Shown here: in pieces, positions 1 to 6,659 of the stretch
Position numbering within the stretch: the first letter of the stretch is position 1
Layout of the letters: every line of letters starts with the position of its first letter
Assembly: GCA_910585935.1 (NCBI GenBank)
Contig: CAJUHN010000196.1
Coordinates: 1-7,637, forward strand
Direction: 5' to 3'
DNA: 7,637 bases
Source of the DNA: an uncultured Lachnospiraceae bacterium
GTDB lineage: Bacteria > Bacillota > Clostridia > Lachnospirales > Lachnospiraceae
Translations under genes and position numbers: made by a program
The notes under the pieces: generated by a model
Told to the model about the DNA's origin: nothing
Seen by the model: only the letters and a program-made list of their open reading frames with translations
Databases searched by the model: none

Positions 1-105
1 AGCGAACCCACAAGGGTTCGGCGAATTTAGTACCGCTACGTCTGGAACGGAGCGAAAGCACGGCTTCGCTGGAATACTTCCTTGCCGACGCGACCCTTTC
101 GTCAA
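1..105. repeat. Right-hand part of a hairpin-rich dispersed repeat
   Basis: This non-coding stretch is much richer in G and C than the AT-rich DNA next to it. It has a perfect 7-bp hairpin with a 4-nt loop (CGAACCC at 3-9, GGGTTCG at 14-20) and a second hairpin (AGCGAA at 51-56, TTCGCT at 65-70, extendable with one bulge). Positions 70-86 are the reverse complement, 16 of 17 bases, of 7561-7577 at the other end of the window. It starts just before its apical hairpin, while the right-end copy stops just after its own. Together they suggest a unit of roughly 200 nt folding into a long imperfect palindrome with side hairpins. It lies downstream of yeiH and could help end transcription, but no T-tract is seen. 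Confidence 0.6.
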
Positions 106-142
106 AATGTTCTCTTCTCTTTTACTCTAAATCATTCTCCTG

Positions 143-175
143 ATATATTGTTTCAATCCACGCCCGATAATATAT
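143..175. other. AT inverted repeat enclosing a CRISPR-repeat-like 16-mer
   Basis: ATATATT (143-149) and AATATAT (169-175) form a 7-bp inverted repeat just downstream of the yeiH stop codon. The stem can extend inward with G-T pairs. The loop holds GTTTCAATCCACGCCC (150-165), which looks like one end of type I-C CRISPR repeats. No second copy or spacer periodicity is seen, so this is not called a CRISPR array. It might act as a weak 3' stem-loop for yeiH, but there is no following T-tract. Confidence 0.25.
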
Positions 176-189
176 AGTTCTTTTCTCTC

Positions 190-1245
190 TTATCCGATAT
201 ATCCTGAAAATACAAATGCGAAAACATAAGAAGAAATCGCTACACATGCCCAAGTGATTCCACCTAAAGCAATCGGCTTTAAGCCCTTTGAAAATACATC
301 TTTAAACTTAATCTTAAAACCAACTCCTGCTAATGCTGATGCGAATAAAAATTTGCTAAGAGGAGTTAAAACATTTTTAATTCCATACTCACTGAAAGTT
401 CCAATCGTATTTAACCCTGCCATCACAACGAACCAGAGAATAAACATTGGGAATGTCTTCTTTACTACAACAAAAATGCTGTCGTTCTTACCAGCTTCAC
501 CATTTTTCTTTGCATCTTTTGCTGCCATAATTGTCCAGAATACAGCAACAAAAATCAACATAGTAGTACGAACTAGCTTTACATTTAATGCTCCATTAAA
601 ATCTGGATTATTGATCATCGCTTGGAAAGTCGCCTGTGCTCCAGCAACAGAAGAAGTATCATTGATTGCTGTTCCAGCTACAAATGCGAACTGATTATCT
701 GTAAAATGAATTGCAGAAGCAATATATGGATAAGAAAAGGCAGAAATCGTATCAAATAAGAAAATTGCTGCCATTCCAAAAGCGATTTCTGCATCTGTCG
801 CTTTAATAATACGGCTCAATGTAGCAATCGCAGTACCTCCACAGATACAAGTTCCACCTCCTACTAAGACAGAAGTATTCTTTGTAACACCGATTTTTTT
901 TCCGATCAATAGTGCAACAGCAAAAGATAAAAGGATATTAAAAATAATGAGAGGTAATGCTTTTACACCTGTTCCAAGAATAGACGCAAAACTCAAAGTA
1001 CCACCAGTCAAAATAATACCCCAATTTAAAAACTGCTTGCTACAGTAAGTAGTTCCTTCTTTAAAACTTTTATCCAGAGAAGGCATAATATTACAAATAA
1101 TCATAGATACCAACAGTGCTACCATAGGCCCACCCATCACCACGCGCCCAAAGATGGAAGACTGTAGATCTGTAGACTTCGTTGCAAGAAGTCCAATCAC
1201 CAGACACAAAATAATTGCGCCATATTTTTTCTTTGATGAATCCAT
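190..1245 (-). CDS. yeiH: YeiH/UPF0324 family membrane protein, predicted sulfate/sulfite exporter
   Basis: This is a 351-aa polytopic inner-membrane protein with about nine or ten hydrophobic segments. Family signatures include the glycine-rich GGGTCICGGTAIA (residues 129-141) and GTAINDTSSVAGA (191-203). The family (UPF0324/Cons_hypoth698) is annotated as a putative sulfate exporter. In enterobacteria yeiH is linked to the sulfite-responsive LysR regulator YeiE, which fits its place downstream of a sulfite reductase gene here; export of sulfite or sulfate is an inference. The ATG at 1245 is preferred over an in-frame TTG at 1275. The TTG lies inside a perfect palindrome (1265-1286), and the ATG gives the usual N-terminus with a short charged stretch before the first membrane segment. 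No good Shine-Dalgarno precedes either start, so translation may be weak or controlled. No regulator gene is adjacent. Confidence 0.85.
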   Translation of the reverse strand: MDSSKKKYGAIILCLVIGLLATKSTDLQSSIFGRVVMGGPMVALLVSMIICNIMPSLDKSFKEGTTYCSKQFLNWGIILTGGTLSFASILGTGVKALPLIIFNILLSFAVALLIGKKIGVTKNTSVLVGGGTCICGGTAIATLSRIIKATDAEIAFGMAAIFLFDTISAFSYPYIASAIHFTDNQFAFVAGTAINDTSSVAGAQATFQAMINNPDFNGALNVKLVRTTMLIFVAVFWTIMAAKDAKKNGEAGKNDSIFVVVKKTFPMFILWFVVMAGLNTIGTFSEYGIKNVLTPLSKFLFASALAGVGFKIKFKDVFSKGLKPIALGGITWACVAISSYVFAFVFSGYIG

Positions 1246-1264
1246 TCTTAAATCTGCTATTAAA

Positions 1265-1286
1265 AATATATACAAATGTATATATT
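1265..1286. promoter_or_regulatory. Perfect 22-bp palindrome upstream of yeiH, candidate operator
   Basis: Two perfect 10-bp arms (AATATATACA at 1265-1274, TGTATATATT at 1277-1286) flank a 2-bp centre, ending 19 bp before the chosen ATG of yeiH. Size and symmetry suit a dimeric repressor or activator site, and a bound protein here could block transcription or entry to the gene. The regulator is unknown. AT-rich DNA makes weak palindromes common, but a perfect 10+10 match is less likely by chance. Confidence 0.5.
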
Positions 1287-1431
1287 AGATGTTTCACATT
1301 CGCTTATCTATTCGATTTTGCAAATTTACATCTAAATAGCTTTTCCTTTCCTAGATTTTTTTGATTTTATCTTTGGTTTTCAAGTTTATTTACTCACATT
1401 TGAATATCTTCACTTTTAAAATAAATAGCAT

Positions 1432-1465
1432 ATAGATACATAAGACAGTTACCTTATGTATCTAT
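1432..1465 (-). terminator. 13-bp stem-loop downstream of the sulfite reductase gene
   Basis: ATAGATACATAAG (1432-1444) and its perfect complement CTTATGTATCTAT (1453-1465) enclose an 8-nt loop, about 50 nt past the stop codon of the reductase gene. On the minus strand it is followed by an AT-rich but interrupted T stretch. It could be a weak terminator, an RNA-stabilising hairpin, or an operator for yeiH, whose start is about 190 bp further on. The remainder of 1287-1513 is very AT-rich and shows no gene or clear promoter. Confidence 0.45.
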
Positions 1466-1513
1466 TTGCCTATTCATTTATTATTTCATCATTAATTTTT
1501 TATGTATCACTGA

Positions 1514-2464
1514 TTAACAGGTTGCTCCACCTACTAGATGTAACTGTGCATCCAGAATTGCTTGTTTTCTCTCTAGAATATCATTAGAAAGAAGCTGTTT
1601 TTCTACTTCTTCAAAGCCGATTCTCTCAATAGTATCAGCAAAACGTTCTCCTGTTTTTCCTTGTTCACGGAATAAAAGAATTGCTTTCTCTACAGTATCA
1701 AGCATCTCTTCTTCTGTTGTAAATATCTTAGACAGCGCGCGACCATGTGCTACTTTCTTACCCCATCTTCCGCCGATATAAATCTTATAACCTGTTGTAC
1801 CATCTTCAATTGCATCAAATGGACATTTTGCAATACAACGTCCGCAATTATTACAGGTTTCTTGATCAATCTTGATCATACCATCTTCCATCTTTGCAGC
1901 GCCCATTGGACAAGATGTTTCAACTTGACATTTCTTACAGCCATTGCACATATCCTCATCTAAATTCGGAATCAGCTGACCAATAATTCCAAGATCATTT
2001 AAATCTGGTTTCACACAATTATTAGGACATCCACCTGTTGCGATTTTGAATTTGTGAGGAAGTTTTACCGTATGATAGCCTTTATAGAAGCGTTCATGAA
2101 TTTTCTCAGACAGCGCAAAAGTATCATATAATCCATACTGACAGGTAGTTCCTTTACAAGAAACAACTGGACGCACTAAAGAACCTGTTCCTCCTGTTTC
2201 AAGCCCTGCTTTTGCAATATACTCACGAAATGGTTCAATATTATCAAAATGAACTCCACGCACTTCTACAGTAAGACGTGTTGTAAATTCCACATCACCA
2301 TTTCCAAATTTTTCTGCTGCCTCAGCAATTGTTTTTGTCTGTTCTATATTGATTTTTCCATTTACAGTGATAATACGTGCGTTAAACAGATCTGTTCCCT
2401 TATTGTTTAGAAATCCCAATGCTTTTACTCTCTTGATCTCTTCTGGTTTAATTGTACATGCCAT
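1514..2464 (-). CDS. Siroheme/[4Fe-4S] sulfite (or nitrite) reductase with ferredoxin domain
   Basis: This 316-aa cytoplasmic protein belongs to the nitrite/sulfite reductase family, which carries six-electron reduction of sulfite to sulfide (or nitrite to ammonia). The N-terminal ferredoxin-like half-domain (about 1-70) is followed by the siroheme-[4Fe-4S] region with C103/C108 and C146/C150 (GGCPNNC). Two inserted ferredoxin clusters follow: C173, C176, C179, C185-Pro and C204, C207, C210, C214-Pro. Architecture and length resemble anaerobic sulfite reductase subunit AsrC and related clostridial proteins. No AsrA or AsrB partner is present, so the electron donor is unknown. Sulfite is preferred over nitrite because of the rhodanese and YeiH neighbours. 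The first siroheme cysteine pair is spaced CX4C instead of the common CX5C. The ATG has AAGGAG 10 nt upstream. Neighbouring hemB, hemL and sirC would supply its siroheme. Confidence 0.88.
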   Translation of the reverse strand: MACTIKPEEIKRVKALGFLNNKGTDLFNARIITVNGKINIEQTKTIAEAAEKFGNGDVEFTTRLTVEVRGVHFDNIEPFREYIAKAGLETGGTGSLVRPVVSCKGTTCQYGLYDTFALSEKIHERFYKGYHTVKLPHKFKIATGGCPNNCVKPDLNDLGIIGQLIPNLDEDMCNGCKKCQVETSCPMGAAKMEDGMIKIDQETCNNCGRCIAKCPFDAIEDGTTGYKIYIGGRWGKKVAHGRALSKIFTTEEEMLDTVEKAILLFREQGKTGERFADTIERIGFEEVEKQLLSNDILERKQAILDAQLHLVGGATC

Positions 2465-2607
2465 AATTCTCTCTCTCCTTTTCTTCTCTTTGTTCTAGCG
2501 GCACGACTGCCTTCTCTGTCTAATCAAATGCCCTGTTGCTCGTGGGAATAAACCGTACATTTTCAAACACAGCTTTGACATAAGATGGCAGCGGTCATTT
2601 GTGTTTT
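2465..2607 (-). promoter_or_regulatory. 143-nt spacer/leader before the sulfite reductase gene
   Basis: This is the longest gap between adjacent genes of the hemB-to-reductase series; the others are an overlap and 28 nt. On the minus strand it can form a long-range helix CAAATG (2601-2596) with CATTTG (2530-2525) and a local hairpin GGCA-GTCG-TGCC (2511-2500), just before a purine-rich ribosome binding site (AAGGAG at 2480-2475). There is no clear -35/-10 pair, no T-tract terminator and no ORF worth calling. It does not match a riboswitch class I recognise. It may be an RNA leader, a processing site or a weak promoter region. Confidence 0.3.
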
Positions 2608-4230
2608 CTATGCTTTTACCTCGCTAAAGGTAATACCGCCCTCAAGTACTTTGGTATTCGTATATCCATAATATTTCATGCGATTCTGCAATAAATATGC
2701 TCTTTTTCCTTTATTACATACGAGAAGAATCTTCTCATCTTTATCTAATCCATCAATTAAACCTTCCACAGTAGTGAGATCTACATAAGGCGCTCCTTCA
2801 ATAGAAGGGGTCAAACATCCATCTACTACCTTATAACCTTCTGCTGCACCTGCCGCATATTCTACTGGTGTAAAGGTTTCAAATGTTCCATTGATCTTAT
2901 TCATTAAGACATTTAATGTATGTTCAAATGGATGAATTGCAGTCGAAAATGGTGGTGCATATGCTAGATCCATATCTGCCAGATCGGAAAGTGTTGCCTT
3001 ACACATAATACCAGTAACTGCAATATCCACTACTTTATCCACAGCTCCTGCGCCGATCACCTGTACACCTAAAAGTTTCAATGAAGCACGATCTGCAATC
3101 ATCTTGATAATAAAAGTGCTTGCGCCCGGAAAATAATGTGCTTTATCATCTACTACAGTAAGCACACTAACTGCATCAAAACCTTCCGCTTTTGCCTGCT
3201 CCTCTGTTAATCCTGTTCTTCCTACATTCAGCCCTGGAAGCTTGCACACTGCTGTGCCCAAAGCGCCTTTATAATTTAATTTTGCACCGTTAATATTCTG
3301 TGCAATCAGACGTCCAGCTATATTTGCTGTAGAACCCATTGGCGACCATGCAGCTTTTCCTGTTAAAGCGTTATGTACCATCGCACAATCTCCTGCTGCA
3401 TAAATATCTGGAACATTTGTTTCACCAAATTCATTGGTCAAAATCGTTCCTTTGAACATTTCAATTCCACTGCCTTCTAAAAATGCAGTATTTGGACGGA
3501 TACCTGCACTTAAAACTACCAGATCCGTCTTATAGGCACGCTTGTCTGTGATGACCTTTTCTACCTTTCCATCACCTTCGATACCTGTTACTTTTACGCC
3601 TGTCACAACTGGAATACCGCTATCTGCAAGTTTTCCTTCTATGTATTCTGCCATTTCTGCATCAAAACCAGGCAGAGCATGAGCCGCCATATCCAAAACG
3701 AAAGGGCGGATTCCGTGCAGCTTTAAGTTTTCTGCGATTTCAAGTCCGATATAGCCTGCTCCGACTACTACAGCTTTTTTCACATTTCCAGAATCTACTA
3801 CTTCACGCAGGCGAATAGCATCTTCTGGTGTTCTCATATAAAATACATTCTCCAAATCACAGCCATCAATCGGTGGTTTCACTGGACTCGCACCAACAGA
3901 AATTACCAGCTTATCATAATCATAAACGGTTTCCTCTTGTGTGTTTAGATTAATTGCTGTCACTTTCTTTGCTTCTGCATCGACTTTTACTGCCTCAGTT
4001 TCTGTCAAAACCTTCACACCCGTCAATTTTGTATATTTCTCTGGTGTGTTCACAATCAACTGTTCTTTGTCCTCAATTACATGTCCTACATAATAGGGAA
4101 GACCACATCCAGCATAGGAAATATTTTTTCCCTTATTCAGCACGATCACTTCGTTGCTTCTGTTTTCTCGCATCAATTTTGCGGCAATTTTTGTTCCGGC
4201 AGCTACGCCACCAAGTACTAATACTTTCAT
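2608..4230 (-). CDS. cdr: CoA-disulfide reductase-like flavoprotein with C-terminal rhodanese domain
   Basis: This 540-aa cytoplasmic FAD/NAD(P)H pyridine nucleotide-disulfide oxidoreductase matches the CoA-disulfide reductase-rhodanese (CDR-RHD/Npsr) fusion type. It has an FAD-binding GGVAAG near 7-12, the single redox cysteine C42 in YAGCGLPYY, the NAD(P)H site GAGYIG (157-162), the second FAD motif AAGD (278-281), a dimerisation domain (about 330-450) containing DLAYAPPFS, and a rhodanese-like tail (about 465-540) with active-site loop C505-NKGK-R510. Family members reduce CoA disulfides, CoA persulfides or polysulfide using NAD(P)H and release sulfide. In this cluster it probably handles sulfane sulfur alongside sulfite reduction, or feeds the same sulfide pool; that is an inference. 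The start has an excellent AGGAGG five nt upstream and lies 28 nt after hemL, so the two are probably co-transcribed. Confidence 0.88.
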   Translation of the reverse strand: MKVLVLGGVAAGTKIAAKLMRENRSNEVIVLNKGKNISYAGCGLPYYVGHVIEDKEQLIVNTPEKYTKLTGVKVLTETEAVKVDAEAKKVTAINLNTQEETVYDYDKLVISVGASPVKPPIDGCDLENVFYMRTPEDAIRLREVVDSGNVKKAVVVGAGYIGLEIAENLKLHGIRPFVLDMAAHALPGFDAEMAEYIEGKLADSGIPVVTGVKVTGIEGDGKVEKVITDKRAYKTDLVVLSAGIRPNTAFLEGSGIEMFKGTILTNEFGETNVPDIYAAGDCAMVHNALTGKAAWSPMGSTANIAGRLIAQNINGAKLNYKGALGTAVCKLPGLNVGRTGLTEEQAKAEGFDAVSVLTVVDDKAHYFPGASTFIIKMIADRASLKLLGVQVIGAGAVDKVVDIAVTGIMCKATLSDLADMDLAYAPPFSTAIHPFEHTLNVLMNKINGTFETFTPVEYAAGAAEGYKVVDGCLTPSIEGAPYVDLTTVEGLIDGLDKDEKILLVCNKGKRAYLLQNRMKYYGYTNTKVLEGGITFSEVKA

Positions 4231-4258
4231 TTCTTCCTCCTTGTTTGTTAATTATTTA

Positions 4259-5533
4259 TCAAATATGCATAAAATATGCTTTTATGACTTCACAAGTTTT
4301 ATCAATATCCTCTTGCGTGTGCGCATCTGAAATAAACATCGCTTCAAACTGTGAAGGTGCTGTATAGATTCCATGTTCTAACAGATATCCAAAATATTCT
4401 GTATAACATTTCGTATTAGAAGATACTGCACTTTCATAATCCCGTACTGGCTGTTCCGTAAAAAAGACTGACATCAAAGAACCTACCTGATTGACAATAA
4501 TACTTTTTTTCGCCGCCTCTCGCACTGCTGTCGCAAGAATTTCTGTTTTCTTTTCTAAGCGTTTATAAATAGTTTTATCCTCTTTTAAAATTTGAAGTGT
4601 TTCAATACCTGCTGTAGTGGCAATAGGATTTCCAGATAACGTACCTGCCTGATAAACAGAACCAACTGGAGAAACCATCTGCATAATTTCTCGTTTTCCT
4701 CCATATGCACCAATAGGCATTCCACCGCCCACAATTTTCCCCAAAGTCGTCAAATCTGGAACGATACCATAATACTCCTGCGCTCCTCCGAGCGCTAATC
4801 TAAATCCTGTAATCACCTCATCAAAAATCAGAAGTGCTCCATACTGTTTTGTGATTTCACGTAAAAATTCCAAAAATCCAGCTTCTGGCAATACCACTCC
4901 CATATTCGCTGCAACTGGTTCTACAATGACAGCCGCAATCTCTTTTGGATTAGCTTGGAACAATTTCTCTACCGATTCTCGATCATTATACAAAGCTACC
5001 AGTGTATGTTTGGTATAATCTTCTGGAACACCTGCACTATCTGGCACTGAAGTAGTGAGTGCTGCCGATCCAGCCTTTACTAGAAGTCCATCAGAATGTC
5101 CATGATAACAGCCTTTAAACTTCACAATCTTATCACGCCCTGTATATCCTCTCGCCGTGCGAATCGCGCTCATCACTGCCTCTGTCCCTGAACTAACCAA
5201 ACGGCTGACCTCCATAGATGGCACTAATTCTGCAATCAGTTCCGCAAGAATCACTTCTTTTTCCGTTGGAGCACCATAAGTCAGTCCATTCTCACACGCC
5301 TGCTGTACAACTTTTATCACTCTAGGATGAGCATGACCCAAAATACCTGCTCCCCAAGAACAAACATAATCAATCATTTCATTTCCATCTACATCTGTAA
5401 TTCTACTCCCCTTCGCTGATGCAATAAAACGAGGTGTTCTGCCTACTGAACCAAATGCACGCACTGGGCTATTAACGCCTCCCGGGATATGGCGTTTTGC
5501 CTCTTCAAATAATACTTTCGATCTTGTATCCAT
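4259..5533 (-). CDS. hemL: Glutamate-1-semialdehyde 2,1-aminomutase
   Basis: This 424-aa PLP enzyme converts glutamate-1-semialdehyde to 5-aminolevulinate, the C5-route entry to tetrapyrroles. The length is normal for the family. Landmarks are GGVNSPVRAF near the N-terminus (18-27), the phosphate-binding SSGTEA (114-119), YHGHSDG (143-149), D238 in FDEV (binds the PLP ring nitrogen) and the Schiff-base K266 in TLGKIVGGGMPIGAYGG. The ATG at 5533 lies inside the 3' end of hemB (29-nt overlap), with AAGGAG 10 nt upstream, which indicates translational coupling. The glutamyl-tRNA reductase HemA that makes its substrate is not in the window. Nothing is truncated or unusual in the sequence. Confidence 0.97.
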   Translation of the reverse strand: MDTRSKVLFEEAKRHIPGGVNSPVRAFGSVGRTPRFIASAKGSRITDVDGNEMIDYVCSWGAGILGHAHPRVIKVVQQACENGLTYGAPTEKEVILAELIAELVPSMEVSRLVSSGTEAVMSAIRTARGYTGRDKIVKFKGCYHGHSDGLLVKAGSAALTTSVPDSAGVPEDYTKHTLVALYNDRESVEKLFQANPKEIAAVIVEPVAANMGVVLPEAGFLEFLREITKQYGALLIFDEVITGFRLALGGAQEYYGIVPDLTTLGKIVGGGMPIGAYGGKREIMQMVSPVGSVYQAGTLSGNPIATTAGIETLQILKEDKTIYKRLEKKTEILATAVREAAKKSIIVNQVGSLMSVFFTEQPVRDYESAVSSNTKCYTEYFGYLLEHGIYTAPSQFEAMFISDAHTQEDIDKTCEVIKAYFMHI

Positions 5534-6509
5534 CGCCTTCTCTCTCCTTCAGCCATGCTGCAACTTCTAAAGCATGATAAGTAATAATCATCTTCGCTCC
5601 TGCCCGCTTAAAACCTATCATAATCTCCATCACAACTTTTTTCTCATCGATCCATCCCTTCTCAGCAGCAGCCTTCACCATAGAATATTCTCCACTGACA
5701 TTATAAGCGACAATCGGAACATTAAATTGTAAAGAAATATCTCGGATGATATCCATATACGCCATCGCAGGTTTTGCAATAATCAGATCCGCACCTTCTA
5801 ACAGATCCTCTTCCACTTCACGCATTGCCTCACGTCCATTTGCCGAATCCATCTGATATGTTTTACGATCCCCAAAGCTTGGCGCAGAATGTGCTGCATC
5901 CCGAAAAGGACCATAAAATGCCGATGCAAACTTAGCACTATACGCCATGATCGGAATATAAATAAACCCATTTTCATCAAGAGCCTGCCGGATTTTTGCA
6001 ACCCGCATGTCCATCATATCACTCGGAGCAATAATATCCGCTCCAGCCCTCGCATAACTAACAGCCGTCTTTGTTAAAAGTGGTAATGTTTCATCATTTA
6101 AAATCACTCCATTTTGGATCAGTCCACAATGCCCATGTGATGTATATTCACAAAGACAAACATCTGCTATAACAATCAAATTTTTATATCTCTCATTCGC
6201 TTTGATAAAGCGGATTGCCTCCTGTACAATTCCATGTTCGTCATAAGCACCACTTCCGACCTCATCCTTATGCTCTGGAATTCCAAACAACAATACAGCT
6301 TTAATTCCCGCTGTTATAACACGATCTAACTCCTCTTTCAAACGGTCAATAGAATACTGATAGATTCCTGGCATAGATTCCACCAGATGACAGATATTTT
6401 TTCCTTCTATCACAAATATTGGATAGATTAATTCCTCTACTCGGACATGATTCTCTCTCACCATATCGCGTATTGCCGCGTTGGTTCTCAATCTTCTTGT
6501 TCGTTCCAT
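5505..6509 (-). CDS. hemB: Porphobilinogen synthase (5-aminolevulinate dehydratase)
   Basis: This 334-aa enzyme condenses two 5-aminolevulinates to porphobilinogen. It carries the cysteine-rich zinc site C118-X-C120-X7-C128 (DVCLCEYTSHGHC), so it is a zinc-dependent type. The two active-site lysines are K193 (MAYSAKFASAFYGPFRDAA) and K246 (IIAKPAMAYMDI). The start at 6509 is chosen because AGAGGAAG immediately precedes it and the protein then begins MERTRRLRTN, as in the family. The longer open frame back to 6575 begins within the promoter at 6565-6593 and so cannot be fully translated from that transcript. hemB is the first gene after this promoter and overlaps hemL. Together they form the head of the cluster feeding siroheme synthesis. 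Confidence 0.97.
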   Translation of the reverse strand: MERTRRLRTNAAIRDMVRENHVRVEELIYPIFVIEGKNICHLVESMPGIYQYSIDRLKEELDRVITAGIKAVLLFGIPEHKDEVGSGAYDEHGIVQEAIRFIKANERYKNLIVIADVCLCEYTSHGHCGLIQNGVILNDETLPLLTKTAVSYARAGADIIAPSDMMDMRVAKIRQALDENGFIYIPIMAYSAKFASAFYGPFRDAAHSAPSFGDRKTYQMDSANGREAMREVEEDLLEGADLIIAKPAMAYMDIIRDISLQFNVPIVAYNVSGEYSMVKAAAEKGWIDEKKVVMEIMIGFKRAGAKMIITYHALEVAAWLKEREGDGYKIESII

Positions 6510-6564
6510 TTCTTCCTCTTTTCTGTATGTATTCCGCATATTTTTTATCTGTCTCTTTTCCTTT

Positions 6565-6593
6565 ATTTTATCCAAAAATAATGCTCATGTCAA
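6565..6593 (-). promoter_or_regulatory. Sigma-A-type promoter for the hemB operon
   Basis: On the minus strand a perfect -35 TTGACA (6593-6588) is followed by an exact 17-bp spacer and a -10 TAAAAT (6570-6565, five of six consensus bases). Transcription should begin near 6558, giving a leader of about 50 nt before the hemB ATG at 6509. It lies 25 nt past the T-tract of the sirC terminator, so it restarts transcription for hemB-hemL-cdr and perhaps the reductase. No clear operator overlaps it. Confidence 0.85.
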
Positions 6594-6617
6594 CAGCTTT
6601 TTACTTCGACTAAAGGT

Positions 6618-6650
6618 AAAAAAAAAGACAGAATTACTCTATCTTTCTGT
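6618..6650 (-). terminator. Intrinsic terminator after sirC
   Basis: Ten nt past the sirC stop codon, ACAGAA (6650-6645) pairs with TTCTGT (6633-6628) across an 11-nt loop and is followed by a run of nine T on the minus strand (6626-6618). The stem is short and AT-rich, so termination may be partial. Its placement between sirC and the hemB promoter supports separate transcription units. Confidence 0.6.
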
Positions 6651-6659
6651 ATCTATATT

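Noticed and set aside
150..165. CRISPR array
   Set aside because: There is only one partial repeat-like match, no second copy, no spacer and no cas gene in the window.
254..694. 146-codon plus-strand open frame
   Set aside because: It is antisense to yeiH, whose family motifs are clear, and its translation resembles no protein family.
1091..1297. 68-codon minus-strand open frame at the yeiH start
   Set aside because: It is an out-of-frame shadow of yeiH, with no ribosome binding site and an unconvincing composition.
3954..4367. 137-codon plus-strand open frame spanning the hemL-cdr junction
   Set aside because: It is antisense to two well-supported genes and has a low-complexity Leu/Ser/Cys-rich translation.
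6510..6575. 22-residue N-terminal extension of HemB
   Set aside because: The stretch overlaps the -10 of a consensus promoter and the predicted transcript start near 6558, and a good ribosome binding site precedes the ATG at 6509.
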